Notes under the pieces: model-generated
The model's database searches: none
Seen by the model: only the letters and a program-made list of their open reading frames with translations
What the model was told of the DNA's origin: nothing
Translations under genes and position numbers: made by a program
From: Lathyrus oleraceus
Taxonomy: Eukaryota; Streptophyta; Magnoliopsida; Fabales; Fabaceae
NCBI RefSeq assembly: GCF_024323335.1
Contig: NC_066579.1
Location: 245,327,575 to 245,391,574, forward strand
Length of the DNA: 64,000 nucleotides
Direction: 5' to 3'
Shown: positions 61,101-64,000 of the stretch, one piece after another
How the letters are laid out: every line of letters begins with the position of its first letter
How positions within the stretch are numbered: the first letter of the stretch is position 1

Positions 61101-64000
61101 TCCTCCCAACACTGCCGCCTACAGTGGTCTTGTGTTCTCAGGTTGGTTGTACCCTATATTCCTCTAATCTTCATCCTATTTTCTTCGGGGGGGTTTTATT
61201 GTTCAGTTATACTCTATTATTTTCCTCTTTTTTCTGGTTGAGTTATACCCTATTTTCTTCTTTTTCTTTTTTACAATGGCACAAGTGGTGGTAGAAGATG
61301 TTGAAGAAGATGAAGAATTGGAAGAAGATAATAGGGTGGAGGATGAAGACGAATATGTTAAAGAAGACGACTTTTTAATAATGATCTATGATTTTTATGT
61401 TTGTTTAAATTTTGACATAGTACTCTAAGTTTAAATTTTAAGATTGAATTTTAAGATGTGATGTTATGAATTTGCTAAGAGTTGTTGAATTTTATTTGAT
61501 TAAGAGTTTTTGATTAACCCTTATGCTTTGGTATTTGATTTTATGAATTTTTTATGGATATCGTGTTATCTGTTTAGTTTTACATAAATATATGTTTAGT
61601 TATTATTCATATAAATTGTGCAAAAAATAGTCAAAAAGTGGTTATCCCGCTATTGCATTCTGCTCCACTACCGAATAGAGTCAAACATCATTTTTACTAC
61701 CGAAGGAAGGCAACTGCAGGGAAGAAAACAACACAAAGCAAGCACAGAGAATAGGCCAACCCTTGAGATGATGAAGTAGCTTAACAAATAATTGAAAACA
61801 TGTACCTTAACATCAAATGATACAACCCCCGAAAATTGACTAGAATCATCAGTACCACCAGCACCAAGCATGCCACGAGATAGCCAATTCAACCATCCCC
61901 GTGATTTAACATTGTGCTCATCACTTCCTGGCTTTTCTGTAGTAATATCAGGGAGAATCCTTCCATTGTTATGAGTAGAATACCTAGAGAGACACTCCTG
62001 TATGAACATAAAAGCAAGATCTTTACAGACCAAACAACTAAATTATACACCTCAAAATGCATTGATTCGGCATTAAGCTACCCAAACACATGATATAGCA
62101 TCAAATGTTCACAAACTGAGGTATTCATCCATGACCTGTAACAATCTTACCTGCATCTCAAATTCTGCAGATGATCGATAATTCAAAATATCATCTAGAT
62201 CCGATTCTTTCTCCATTTGCTCCAAATCTCTAAGAACTTCATCATCAACTGGCTAGAAAACACAAATGTAAACATCAACAGGACAGTATGAAATTAACGC
62301 CATTACAAAACATGGCAGAGAATGAAGAAAGTAAATCTAAATTATGATTATTGATTGATTAAACAAATAGTACAACTCATCGTATATAACCAAATATGCA
62401 ACCTTATACCAGAACTTTGAAATCTATCAGAGTAAGTAGAAACTAACACAAGCTATTTTTATCATGGTAGAAGATAGAAAATAAAGAAAAGTGAATTTGC
62501 AGTTATTGTTGAATTTTCTGAAAATCTAAGTGTTTGCTTGGAAGGATATAACAGTATAAAATTTGATATTGCATGCAATGCACAAATATATGTATGGGAG
62601 TGAGTGCATTATATAAATACAATACAAGGTTGCCGCTTGTCAGACAGTAATATAATACTACGGGAAGAAAAAATGAGACATGAGTTCAAATTCAAGTATC
62701 CGAACTACACATTGACACTAAATTATCTACACAAATAAATAAATTTATTTCACATTTCAGTTATCCTAATTGCCGTAATTACAAGATTTGATTAAACTAA
62801 GCATAGAATCAAACATTATTACAGTGTAATCACTAACTACTTTTTTTTGCAAACATAAATGCGAATATATGAAAATATTATAAATATAGATCCAAACATA
62901 TTGAGTTTAAAGGAACAACAAACAGATAAACTACCTGCTCTTGTTGAAGAAAATCCAATTTAATCTTGTACAAGTTCATATATTTCCGACGGTAACTCCT
63001 ACAACCAGGAATCATAAATAATTACCGACAACGTAGATGAATGTCAACAAAAGACTGCACAAGGACACAACTAAAAAAATAATGAGATGCTATCTAAAAT
63101 GAAATTTCAAACAAAATGTAGCACATAACACACGTAGGTTTTAGTCAGCTGTCATCTTCAGTTATAGACTTTGTTCTATCATAGGTCGGACACTTTGTTC
63201 TGCATAGCTAATTCACAATTCAATTTGCATGACAGAATATTGAATATGGAATATCATAAGCACATATTCCAATTGTAGGTTCATACAAGTTTAAAGATTA
63301 ATTTAGTTATAAGATAAATTGACCATGTTACTGCCCCTCTCTGTATTAGCTGGGTGAAAACAATTGTGACACCTGGGTCTCTAACATCAAACTGACTTGT
63401 TGGACAATAATATGCAAACTGCCACACCACCAAAATGATTTGGCAATTGGCAGCGGCCCAACATAAAGAGTGGCAACTCTCACCATAAAAGTCGGTTTTG
63501 TAAAGATGAGTTATGCTTAATATAAAAACCTAAACAGTATCAAACCGATTCCGGCCACCCACCATTTATAGTCGATAGTGTTGGGCGTGAGGGGATGAAT
63601 TGAAAAATCAAAAAACAGTCCCATGTAGAATAGAGAAAATCCTTAATTAAAATTTTAAAAGAGTGGGACCCTTCACCTTAAAAACGGACTTTGTAATGAT
63701 GAGTTGGGGCCAATATAAGAACCTAATAATTTAGAATTAGGAGTCTTGTATCCTTGCAAATAAGGGTTTGTGTTTAGTCTTTTGTATCAAGTTTGAAAAA
63801 ATTAATTAGCATGTTGCAATCAATAATATTACACCATTATCATACTCAAAGTACTCCCTCTGTCTCATTATAAGTGTCTTATTTGAATTATGTGTTGTTC
63901 TTATTCAAAGTAAAATCAGCTTTACATCAACTTACAATCGATCACCAAAATATTTCCATGAAGTTTTCTTTAGTTTCTTACGAACATCTGAAAGGACTGC
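2094..64000 (-). CDS. VPS13: VPS13-family bridge-like lipid transfer protein (plant SHRUBBY-type), 37 exons, 5' end outside window
   Basis: VPS13 proteins are long hydrophobic-groove proteins that move phospholipids between membranes at contact sites. The plant SHRUBBY member is reported to act with the GRAS factor SHORT-ROOT in root growth. Exons on the minus strand, 5' to 3': 63936-64000 (partial), 62935-62998, 62151-62252, 61806-61997, 51281-51408, 40962-41112, 39552-39647, 39297-39398, 38029-38087, 37823-37925, 37297-37482, 37092-37208, 36451-36731, 33153-34705, 31836-33052, 28540-28668, 28263-28418, 26664-27230, 26505-26576, 26005-26409, 25702-25885, 24858-25623, 22204-22320, 21797-22070, 20072-20185, 19921-20004, 6965-7015, 6702-6881, 6292-6620, 5847-6203, 5689-5752, 3979-4125, 3533-3637, 3338-3448, 3151-3255, 2925-2994, 2094-2797. 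Codon phase agrees at every junction and no internal stop appears, giving about 3,168 aa here. The N-terminal chorein part (roughly 330 aa by family length) is outside. Family assignment is firm; the SHRUBBY subtype is inferred from length and motifs recalled, not aligned. Missed phase-0 exons in the 10-kb introns cannot be excluded. Confidence 0.93.
4650..4940 (-). mobile_element. TRIM retrotransposon remnant
   Basis: Two related LTR pieces flank a short internal region. The left piece (about 4650-4710) is internally deleted. The right piece (about 4812-4940) begins next to TTGTGATACC, a degenerate complement of the Met-tRNA primer site. Both carry CTAACACAACCTTAT and the ATCCGATGTG block, which also marks the other TRIM copies in this gene. 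No target duplication was identified. Confidence 0.55.
5131..5400. repeat. Tandem duplication, two units of about 135 bp
   Basis: Units 5131-5267 and 5268-5400 each start GTTCATCTGCTTTTAGT and share AATAATTGGGATGTAAT and ACAACTCTTTGATTT, diverging by scattered substitutions. It is intronic with no coding content. Confidence 0.8.
5493..5582. repeat. Triplicated 30-bp tandem repeat
   Basis: Three head-to-tail 30-bp units start at 5493, 5523 and 5553. Each contains TGAAGTCATATTAATGTGCC followed by AGGTGCCTAA; the last differs by one base (GCGTAA). It has no spacers, so it is not a CRISPR-like array. The near identity implies recent slippage or unequal exchange. Confidence 0.92.
5689..7015 (-). 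CDS. VPS13: VPS13 exons 27-31 (pre-C-terminal region)
   Basis: Exons 6965-7015 ([17 protein letters not shown]), 6702-6881 ([20 protein letters not shown]), 6292-6620 ([16 protein letters not shown]), 5847-6203 ([20 protein letters not shown]) and 5689-5752 join in frame with split Arg and Ser codons. Short introns of 81-270 bp separate them. They follow directly after the 12.9-kb intron carrying copia elements H, E1, E2 and E3. The [11 protein letters not shown] and [13 protein letters not shown] patterns are typical of the last groove strands of VPS13 proteins. Confidence 0.92.
7324..10711 (-). mobile_element. Copia element E1, 5'-truncated, inside H
   Basis: Minus-strand Ty1/copia element. 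The 3' LTR is 7324-7491 (168 bp; TGTTGGAAAA start on the minus strand), next to a purine tract GAGGGGGG. The internal order on the minus strand is gag (about 10700 down to 10040), protease/pre-integrase, integrase, RT, RNase H. No 5' LTR exists: the element stops near codon 45 of gag, where plus-strand H sequence begins at about 10712. Its LTR matches E2 and the solo LTR at 27535. Confidence 0.8.
7500..10700 (-). pseudogene. E1 gag-pol pseudogene
   Basis: Gag resembles a UBN2-type retrotransposon capsid (10092-10442, [20 protein letters not shown]). A pre-integrase and integrase segment lies at 8789-9409 ([16 protein letters not shown], then SDNGKEYFN). An RT segment is at 7944-8630, containing [15 protein letters not shown]. 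RNase H is at 7647-7880 ([20 protein letters not shown]). Stops and frame changes separate the blocks, part of integrase and the front of RT are missing between 8630 and 8789, and gag lacks its start. It cannot encode a working polyprotein. Confidence 0.8.
10794..14493 (+). mobile_element. Copia element E2, internally deleted, inside H
   Basis: The 5' LTR is 10794-10955 (TGTTGGAAAATAATTTA...). The 3' LTR starts at 14359 after purine tract TTTAGGGAGG and breaks off near 14493, about 25 bp short of its end. A degenerate primer site (TATCAAGAGC) follows the 5' LTR. E2 entered H immediately after its RNase H codons: H resumes with AGCATTAGGGAGAA and then its own 3' LTR. Length is 3.7 kb, against nearly 5 kb for an intact relative, because protease and most of integrase are absent. 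Confidence 0.8.
11089..14350 (+). pseudogene. E2 gag-pol pseudogene
   Basis: Gag pieces lie at 11089-11361 ([20 protein letters not shown]) and 11584-11811 ([20 protein letters not shown]). The sequence then jumps directly to an integrase tail (11950-12240), RT pieces (12993-13342) and RNase H (13740-14117, [18 protein letters not shown]). Many stops and frameshifts are present. A short local duplication, TATGGATCCTAATG, occurs near 13640-13665. It is closely related to E1, but in opposite orientation. Confidence 0.8.
14713..14977 (+). repeat. E3 5' LTR
   Basis: A 265-bp terminal repeat beginning TGTTAATTGCAATTAAATTC. It contains a TATA-like TGTATAAATACTC stretch near 14818-14830, a plausible promoter, and ends TCTATCA. 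It is flanked on the left by target duplication tcatt. Confidence 0.93.
15023..16531 (+). CDS. E3 Gag and protease open frame (502 aa)
   Basis: Starts with ATG 45 bases after the 5' LTR. The N-terminal half resembles copia gag ([20 protein letters not shown]). A perfect CX2CX4HX4C zinc knuckle ([14 protein letters not shown]) starts at residue 281, and a basic, Ser-rich stretch precedes it. The aspartic protease motif [13 protein letters not shown] has its Asp at about residue 380. The frame ends where a frameshift near 16500 separates it from the integrase section, so the frame is intact only for Gag-PR. Confidence 0.85.
   Translation: MTTVSNARIPINLPILDSKNYDKWAKQMRVLFGYQEVLEIVVNGVTQLGAEATDIQRATHKEEKKKDYKALFLIHSCVDNDNFEKVSDCESAKQAWEILKKAYAGVVKAKVVRLQTYKRQFELTQMEDKETINDYITRITRLVNQIKSCGETILEQNVVSKVLRSLTSRFDNIVVAIEESKDLTTLSKDELQSSLEAHEQMMDKRGVDKAKVEIALQARFNEKNKRSKGKFAARGKSNFQNIGSNDSQNSKHSTSEKGESSSKDSGHSKGFKKRDVSKVQCYKCRKFGHFANSCHGKSNENHNNEVKVAREEVDDEDTLLVMITEESYGITDVPDSNYSSNSLRDSSCTVPKNSEKVHSDRSALITVRDGVQGRDEWYLDSGCSTHMTGRKDWFVQINQAAKTKVKFIDDTTLSAEGVGDVLIGKRNGGHSRIKDVLYIPEIKCNLLSIGQLLERGYKTRLEDKILRVLDSNDMLILKAPMVVNRTFKVELNGASLSSYRGK
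16497..19224 (+). pseudogene. E3 integrase-RT-RNase H, broken by frameshifts and one stop
   Basis: The pre-integrase motif [17 protein letters not shown] and integrase core (ending [13 protein letters not shown]) lie in 16497-17010. RT occupies 17107-18381 ([24 protein letters not shown] at about 18259-18270), followed by RNase H (18397-19224, [20 protein letters not shown]). Breaks are a frameshift at about 16500, a second at about 17010, a third at about 17100, and an in-frame TAG at 18379-18381 after NYFLGI. The RT and RNase H frames are otherwise continuous. Confidence 0.9.
19232..19496 (+). repeat. E3 3' LTR
   Basis: A 265-bp copy of the 14713 LTR ending CTAACA, followed by target duplication tcatt. 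It differs from the 5' LTR by about nine substitutions and no indels. Confidence 0.93.
19921..22320 (-). CDS. VPS13: VPS13 exons 23-26, end of VAB region
   Basis: Exon 22204-22320 reads [20 protein letters not shown], a strongly conserved VAB-repeat start in plant VPS13. Exon 21797-22070 follows ([20 protein letters not shown]). Exon 20072-20185 ([20 protein letters not shown]) and exon 19921-20004 ([20 protein letters not shown]) match the signature where VPS13 pairs a YAWDEP-type motif with a PxG segment. All boundaries are phase 0 except between 22204-22320 and 21797-22070, where a split Arg is restored. A hAT MITE (20831-21360) occupies the intron between 20185 and 21797. Confidence 0.94.
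20831..21360. mobile_element. hAT-type non-autonomous element (MITE)
   Basis: Inverted ends TAGGGATGGCAA / TTGCCATCCCTA are flanked by a perfect 8-bp target duplication, cgtgcaat (20823-20830, 21361-21368), as expected of hAT transposition. Both subterminal regions contain repeated CGGGTATGG motifs and the centre is AT-rich. At 530 bp it has no coding capacity. It sits in the VPS13 intron between 20185 and 21797. Confidence 0.9.
21553..21668. repeat. Tandem duplication, about 57-bp units
   Basis: Two adjacent copies contain ATTTATATTCTAA and AAAATGCATTTTGATGAAAA followed by TATAGAGAAAGCTGGAAAA. It lies in an intron just left of VPS13 exon 24. Confidence 0.85.
23735..24160 (+). mobile_element. 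Tandem TRIM-like remnant with three LTR tails
   Basis: The LTR tail pattern (aaGTCGGTTTTG / AGCCAGTTTTG / AGCCGGTTTAG, then GGCCCAACC or AGGCCTAAT) occurs three times, near 23750, 23950 and 24110. The first two are followed by primer-site-like TGGTAACAGAGTC (about 23802) and TATCAGAGCG (about 23998). A purine run ATGTGAGAGGATGT precedes the second copy. The layout LTR-internal-LTR-internal-LTR suggests unequal recombination between TRIM copies. Boundaries are approximate. Confidence 0.45.
24111..24834. repeat. Direct duplication of about 220 bp flanking a GC-rich MITE-like insert
   Basis: 24111-24326 and 24614-24834 are about 90% identical (shared AATCTAAGAACTATAA, TATCATTCTCCAATCTGAAA and CTCATAAACATACATCAAT). 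Between them, about 24327-24565 is C/G-rich with opposed ends GGCAACGGGGCGGGG and CCCCGCCCCGTCACC, which resemble degenerate hAT-MITE termini. No clear target duplication was found. Confidence 0.75.
24858..28668 (-). CDS. VPS13: VPS13 exons 16-22, VAB / SHR-binding region
   Basis: Seven exons carry repeated beta-rich units with the conserved Asn of the VPS13 adaptor-binding domain. Examples are [20 protein letters not shown] (in 26664-27230), [19 protein letters not shown] (26005-26409) and [20 protein letters not shown] (24858-25623). This domain recruits VPS13 to membranes through adaptor peptides and corresponds to the region Pfam calls SHR-BD in plants. Exon 24858-25623 also contains a Ser/Arg-rich, probably disordered insert ([20 protein letters not shown]). 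The intron between 25702-25885 and 24858-25623 only keeps frame with a GC donor. Confidence 0.93.
25624..25701 (-). other. VPS13: Non-canonical GC-AG intron of VPS13
   Basis: Upstream exon frame ends ..AAT TCA AAT G. The donor that preserves frame is G|GCAAGT at 25702/25701, joining GA CAT ATT of the next exon to give Asn-Gly-His. The nearby GT donor (4 bases further 3') would shift frame. GCAAGT is the strong consensus of rare GC-AG introns. The 78-bp length is normal for plants. Confidence 0.75.
27535..27703 (-). mobile_element. Solo copia LTR of the E1/E2 family
   Basis: A 169-bp LTR (minus strand starts TGTTGGAAAATATATTATTT) is nearly the same as the E1 3' LTR at 7324-7491. It is flanked by a perfect 5-bp target duplication, ataac (27530-27534, 27704-27708). 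No internal sequence is present, so it is a product of LTR-LTR recombination. It lies in the intron between exons 17 and 18. Confidence 0.92.
27735..28040 (-). mobile_element. TRIM remnant
   Basis: Two degenerate LTR pieces flank an internal piece with GAGCCTGGTGTG and a primer-site complement resembling GCATCAGATAC just before the right LTR (about 27916). Both LTR pieces share CTCTT..TAAACTC and TTTTCAA. It is the same group as the copies near 34781 and 4650. No target duplication was found. Confidence 0.45.
29842..30373 (-). mobile_element. Complete TRIM retrotransposon (532 bp)
   Basis: Two LTRs, 29842-30067 (226 bp) and 30153-30373 (221 bp), flank only 85 bp. On the minus strand each LTR runs TGTTGGAATTT..TTCTGAGA. 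The primer site TGGTATTAGAGCC abuts the 5' LTR, and a purine run GAGCATGAGAGTG precedes the 3' LTR. The perfect target duplication gtttt (29837-29841, 30374-30378) proves insertion as a unit. There is no coding sequence, so it must have moved with borrowed proteins. Confidence 0.93.
31263..31528. mobile_element. Stowaway-type MITE
   Basis: Ends CTCCCTTCGTCTCAT and its inverted partner ATGAGACGGAGGGAG are flanked by TA on both sides (31261-31262, 31529-31530), the mariner/Stowaway signature. It is 266 bp, AT-rich inside and non-coding. Confidence 0.92.
31836..34705 (-). CDS. VPS13: VPS13 exons 14-15, the two largest exons (central region)
   Basis: Exon 33153-34705 (1,553 nt) begins [17 protein letters not shown] and exon 31836-33052 (1,217 nt) begins [21 protein letters not shown] 100-bp intron separates them. 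Its acceptor (AATAG then ATGGC, at 33052/33053) is chosen because it restores frame across the phase-1 donor after HIIAE; the reading frame also runs partly through the intron, so other acceptors are conceivable. The region is the central, family-variable part of plant VPS13. Exon 31836-33052 ends VLLTDGK in phase 0. Confidence 0.92.
34781..35240 (-). mobile_element. TRIM tandem remnant
   Basis: LTR (34781-34880), internal with primer-site complement GGCTCCGACACCA (about 34972-34984), LTR (34986-35110), then a second internal-like piece (CAGCACTGTTGAACTTGGTG, GGTGGCCCAAATG) and a broken third LTR. Both LTRs start TCTTAA/TCTTTAA and share TCGTCCT and GTAAGGTGAG / GTCAGGTGAG. The repeated alternation suggests a tandem TRIM made by unequal exchange. 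Confidence 0.55.
35422..35926. mobile_element. Inverted-repeat element of the GATCTTACGAT type (probable MITE)
   Basis: The left end GGTTGTTAAGATCTCGATCT pairs with the right end AGATCCCGATCTTGACAACC. The interior repeats ATCTTACGATTTT and GATCTTATGTTTTACGA many times. A diverged relative lies at 50366-50854. No clear target duplication was found, so the superfamily is unassigned. Confidence 0.65.
36451..41112 (-). CDS. VPS13: VPS13 exons 6-13 (extended groove region)
   Basis: Eight exons (40962-41112, 39552-39647, 39297-39398, 38029-38087, 37823-37925, 37297-37482, 37092-37208, 36451-36731) encode alternating hydrophobic beta-strand-like sequence typical of the repeating groove of VPS13. 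Recognisable stretches are [20 protein letters not shown], the [20 protein letters not shown] strand, [20 protein letters not shown], and [20 protein letters not shown]. Exon 36451-36731 ends EIYVR in phase 2 and joins FASAEFQEL of the next exon. A solo LTR (36840-36958) and a MULE-type MITE (39004-39225) lie in the introns. Confidence 0.92.
36840..36958 (+). mobile_element. Short solo LTR (119 bp), TRIM family
   Basis: Runs TGTTAAGAGTCCCACATCGA..CTTCTTAACA and carries TATAAGTGGGGGCAG and GGTTTTGTAGGGTTGAG, the blocks shared with the TRIM at 29842 in opposite orientation. It is flanked by gtaac and ataac (4 of 5 match). Confidence 0.75.
38088..39296. other. VPS13 intron, mostly without recognised content
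   Basis: A 1.2-kb intron. A MULE-type MITE occupies 39004-39225. 38150-38340 is LTR-like (ends CTATATCTTCCAAC) but has no partner. Nothing else was recognised. Confidence 0.5.
39004..39225. mobile_element. MULE-type MITE
   Basis: Inverted ends contain ATGCTAACAAGTGCCCCAGG on the left and, inverted on the right, ATGCTAACGAGGGCCCCAAG. The flanks show a perfect 10-bp duplication, cattaaaata (38994-39003, 39226-39235). Length is 222 bp and it is non-coding. A duplication of 9-11 bp points to Mutator-like transposition. Confidence 0.82.
39648..40961. other. VPS13 intron with short direct repeats
   Basis: A 1.3-kb AT-rich intron. CTGTTGGTCGCAGTACAGTA (about 40458) recurs as CTGTTGGTCACAGTACAGTA (about 40562). 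Between them, TTATTAATACTTTAATACAT is tandemly duplicated. Nothing else was recognised. Confidence 0.6.
41296..41712. mobile_element. Stowaway-type MITE, long form
   Basis: Left CTACCTCGGTCCCACAATGT and right inverted partner (..TTTTGGACGGAGGGAG) are flanked by TA (41294-41295, 41713-41714). Length is 417 bp, containing an internal repeat of AGAGCCAAAAATCCG. The 164-codon open frame across it is incidental. Confidence 0.85.
41851..42096 (+). repeat. E4 5' LTR
   Basis: A 246-bp terminal repeat, TGTCGGAACC..CTTTGACA, containing ATCCCATAAATAGG (possible TATA region) near 41912. It is directly followed by the Met-tRNA primer site. Confidence 0.92.
43373..43640. repeat. Array of CCGGAA..TTCCGG imperfect palindromes
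   Basis: At least five hairpin-capable units are spaced about 40-60 bp apart. The clearest, 43514-43542, has perfect 13-bp arms (ACCGGAAGTCTTT / AAAGACTTCCGGT) around a 3-base loop. Units are linked by a shared GTATACCGGAA phrase. The array lies between the left TIR and the PMD reading frame of MULE-1. Confidence 0.88.
43700..44428 (+). pseudogene. PMD (plant mobile domain) protein gene fragment in MULE-1
   Basis: Exon 1 (43700-43865) encodes [20 protein letters not shown] and ends at donor GAG|GTAAGT. Exon 2 starts after TTTTTAG at about 43949 and runs to TGA at 44426-44428. It contains [20 protein letters not shown], the hallmark of plant mobile domain / MAIL1-like proteins annotated as serine-threonine phosphatase 7 long form homologs. 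No ATG is found at the expected start (GTG instead), stops occur early in exon 2 (about 43974 and 44147), and the C-terminal half of the domain is absent. Non-functional. Confidence 0.8.
45955..46861. mobile_element. hAT-type element inside E4 integrase
   Basis: Ends CAATGTTTTAAAAAGCGGAC and, inverted, CAATGTTTTAAAAATCGGAC are flanked by a perfect 8-bp duplication, gttcaaag (45947-45954, 46862-46869). Length is 907 bp, with subterminal AACCGG motifs on both sides. Interior is AT-rich; a 98-codon minus frame (46343-46639) is not recognised. It interrupts the integrase tail of E4, so it arrived after E4. Confidence 0.92.
47092..48075 (+). CDS. E4 reverse transcriptase open frame (part of pseudogene)
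   Basis: A 327-codon frame covers the RVT_2 domain of copia elements: [40 protein letters not shown], the catalytic [10 protein letters not shown] and [20 protein letters not shown]. It ends at an in-frame TGA (48073-48075), after which the same frame continues for another 66 codons. It has no start of its own and would only be read as part of a polyprotein. A 39-bp near-tandem duplication sits just before it (about 47003-47082). Confidence 0.8.
   Translation: MNAGDLPIGDLPIAIRKDVSACTKRPKYSLSHFISYDNLSNNHRSFLAHLNTTIIPKSITEAPHSKEWREAMKVEMNALEKNGTWRLVELPKDKKLIGCKWVFTLKYKADGTLERYKARIVANAYTQTYGIDYHETFSPVAKMSTVRILSSLTANYGWNLQQFNIKNAFLHGNLEEEIYMEVPPGFNFEKGKVCKLRNAISGLKQSPRAWLGRFTTVMKDMGYKQSQRDHALFTKKSSVRGVTALIVYVDDIIVTENHQTEMDSLKMCLLKEFEVKELGRLKYFLGLEVAHSRHGIIISQQKYMLDLLSETSKLGCKPVKTPIEQNH
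48820..49068 (+). repeat. E4 3' LTR
   Basis: A 249-bp partner of 41851-42096, about 95% alike by eye, with a 3-base insertion AAG near its end. Confidence 0.92.
49186..49777 (-). mobile_element. Complete TRIM retrotransposon, second family (592 bp)
   Basis: LTRs 49186-49397 (212 bp) and 49564-49777 (214 bp) flank 166 bp. On the minus strand each runs TGTTGAGAATGTA..CCCCCAA(T/C)ACA. Primer site TGGTATCAGAGTC directly abuts the 5' LTR (49551-49563), and purine tract CTTGAGGGGGAG directly precedes the 3' LTR. Flanks atccc / attcc match at 4 of 5 positions. It has no coding capacity. Confidence 0.9.
50366..50854. mobile_element. Diverged inverted-repeat element related to 35422-35926
   Basis: Ends TGTAGTTAAG and CTTGACTACC are inverted. 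The interior repeats GGATCTTAA(G/A)ATCTTACGA. Comparison of the two host repeat units shows it is an insertion into the second. Boundaries are approximate. Confidence 0.55.
51281..51408 (-). CDS. VPS13: VPS13 exon 5, isolated between two 10-kb introns
   Basis: The 128-nt exon begins [19 protein letters not shown] after acceptor TTATAG and ends in phase 2 at donor GTATGC. Its two trailing bases join the first base of 41112 to make Lys, which keeps frame. It sits alone between transposon-packed introns of 10,397 bp (upstream) and 10,168 bp (downstream), so correct splicing depends on recognition of this small exon. The splice signals are good, and the phase agreement on both sides supports it. 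Confidence 0.88.
51409..52907. other. VPS13 intron portion without recognised gene
   Basis: AT-rich intron sequence. 52230-52310 contains a short relative of the GATCTTACGAT elements (CTTGGATAGAATCACAAGG). Open frames at 52212-52834 have no family resemblance. Confidence 0.5.
53271..57153 (-). mobile_element. Copia element E5, gag-less, inside the MULE-2 left TIR
   Basis: LTRs 53271-53438 and 56986-57153 are both 168 bp, about 95% identical (about 9 differences by eye). In both orientations they read TGTTGA..CAACA. Target duplication ataat is perfect (53266-53270, 57154-57158). The primer site next to the 5' LTR is degenerate (TGGTATATAGAGCC). At 3.88 kb it lacks the gag capsid region, although protease, integrase, RT and RNase H remain. 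It lies in the same orientation as VPS13. Confidence 0.94.
53446..56901 (-). pseudogene. E5 pol pseudogene
   Basis: On the minus strand: protease (56461-56901, [11 protein letters not shown]), pre-integrase (55987-56322, [20 protein letters not shown]), integrase to linker (54758-55765, [20 protein letters not shown]), RT (54417-54845, [20 protein letters not shown]), RT end (53883-54170) and RNase H (53446-53961, [20 protein letters not shown]). Frameshifts fall near 54845, 54417-54170, 53950 and 55800-55990. The first frame begins only about 85 bases after the 5' LTR and already encodes protease-side sequence. Confidence 0.88.
57160..57540. repeat. Subterminal palindrome-rich array of MULE-2 (left)
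   Basis: About eight spaced copies of ACCG(G/A)AAATTTT and its complement (TTTTCGGTA, AAATGTC.GTA) occur every 25-50 bp, for example TATACCGGAAATTTTGAAAA near 57453 and ATACCGAAAATTTTAAAAAT near 57498. The mirror array lies at about 60090-60290 on the right side. MULE-1 has an analogous CCGG palindrome array. Confidence 0.7.
57556..58975 (+). pseudogene. PMD (plant mobile domain) gene in MULE-2, split by a Stowaway MITE
   Basis: Exon 1 (about 57556-58112) encodes a degenerate variable N-terminus ending with [14 protein letters not shown] splice acceptor at 58187 opens exon 2: [20 protein letters not shown], then [20 protein letters not shown] and [20 protein letters not shown], the same PMD signature as MULE-1. 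The Stowaway MITE at 58504-58737 interrupts it, and 58740-58975 keeps a tail ([16 protein letters not shown]). Stops and frameshifts in exon 1 (for example ESS followed by TAG near 57656) show it is dead. Confidence 0.78.
58504..58737. mobile_element. Stowaway-type MITE inside the MULE-2 PMD gene
   Basis: The left end CTCCTTCCAAAATAAATGAC and inverted right end (CTCTCTCCGTCGCACAATG on the other strand) are flanked by TA (58502-58503, 58738-58739). It is 234 bp. An internal near-duplication, CCAAAATAAA(T/C)GACTC, occurs twice. Confidence 0.85.
59223..59489 (-). pseudogene. Small antisense frame in MULE-2, copy 1 (truncated)
   Basis: About 84 codons are open on the minus strand, including [20 protein letters not shown] and ending [19 protein letters not shown]. 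There is no ATG; the frame opens from a TAG upstream. It is the 3' copy of a tandem duplication of about 400 bp (59080-59480 and 59481-59860). Function unknown. It is probably a MULE-associated or captured sequence, since it lies between the PMD gene and the right TIR in convergent orientation. Confidence 0.55.
59595..59962 (-). pseudogene. Small antisense frame in MULE-2, copy 2 (longer, mutated)
   Basis: The sister copy keeps an ATG at 59960-59962 ([19 protein letters not shown]), then one frameshift near 59900. The frame resumes with [15 protein letters not shown] and carries two in-frame stops within the part that is open in copy 1. It ends [14 protein letters not shown]. Together the copies outline a protein of about 115 aa with a Glu/Asp/Lys-rich middle. 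No known domain was recognised. Confidence 0.5.
60644..61805. other. VPS13 intron portion, unrecognised, with a 50-codon acidic frame
   Basis: 60650-61260 is relatively GC-rich, with CCCGCTATTG near 60658 and again near 61648. A plus frame, 61276-61428, starts ATG after a pyrimidine-rich stretch and encodes [20 protein letters not shown] and a further acidic run. It could be a terminal fragment of a captured or transposon gene. No element ends were identified. Confidence 0.35.
61806..64000 (-). CDS. VPS13: VPS13 exons 1-4 of the window (end of N-terminal region)
   Basis: Exon 63936-64000 enters at the window edge in frame and encodes [19 protein letters not shown], a conserved VPS13 stretch just after the chorein domain. 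It ends in phase 2 and joins 62935-62998 ([20 protein letters not shown]). That exon is followed by acidic 62151-62252 ([20 protein letters not shown]) and 61806-61997 ([20 protein letters not shown]). The WLSRGMLG motif is typical of plant VPS13. Introns 62253-62934 and 62999-63934 hold no recognisable gene; the latter contains a TRIM remnant and a Stowaway end. Confidence 0.93.
63470..63720 (+). mobile_element. TRIM remnant
   Basis: The LTR tail AAAGTCGGTTTTGTAAAGATG is followed by an internal piece with primer-site-like CAGTATCAAACC, then a purine tract GGGCGTGAGGGGA. A second LTR with AGAGTGGGACCC and ACGGACTTTGTAATGATGAG follows. It is the same family in plus orientation as the copy near 23735. 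No clear target duplication was found. Confidence 0.5.
63854..63910 (+). mobile_element. Truncated Stowaway end next to a VPS13 donor site
   Basis: CTCCCTCTGTCTCATTATAA preceded by TA (63852-63853) matches the left end of the MITE at 31263. No right end occurs before exon 63936, whose donor lies only about 80 bp away, so the element is truncated. Confidence 0.6.

Noticed and set aside
61047..61294. Overlapping Ser/Phe/Leu-rich plus frames
   Set aside because: Pyrimidine-rich sequence gives open frames in two registers; no conserved motif.
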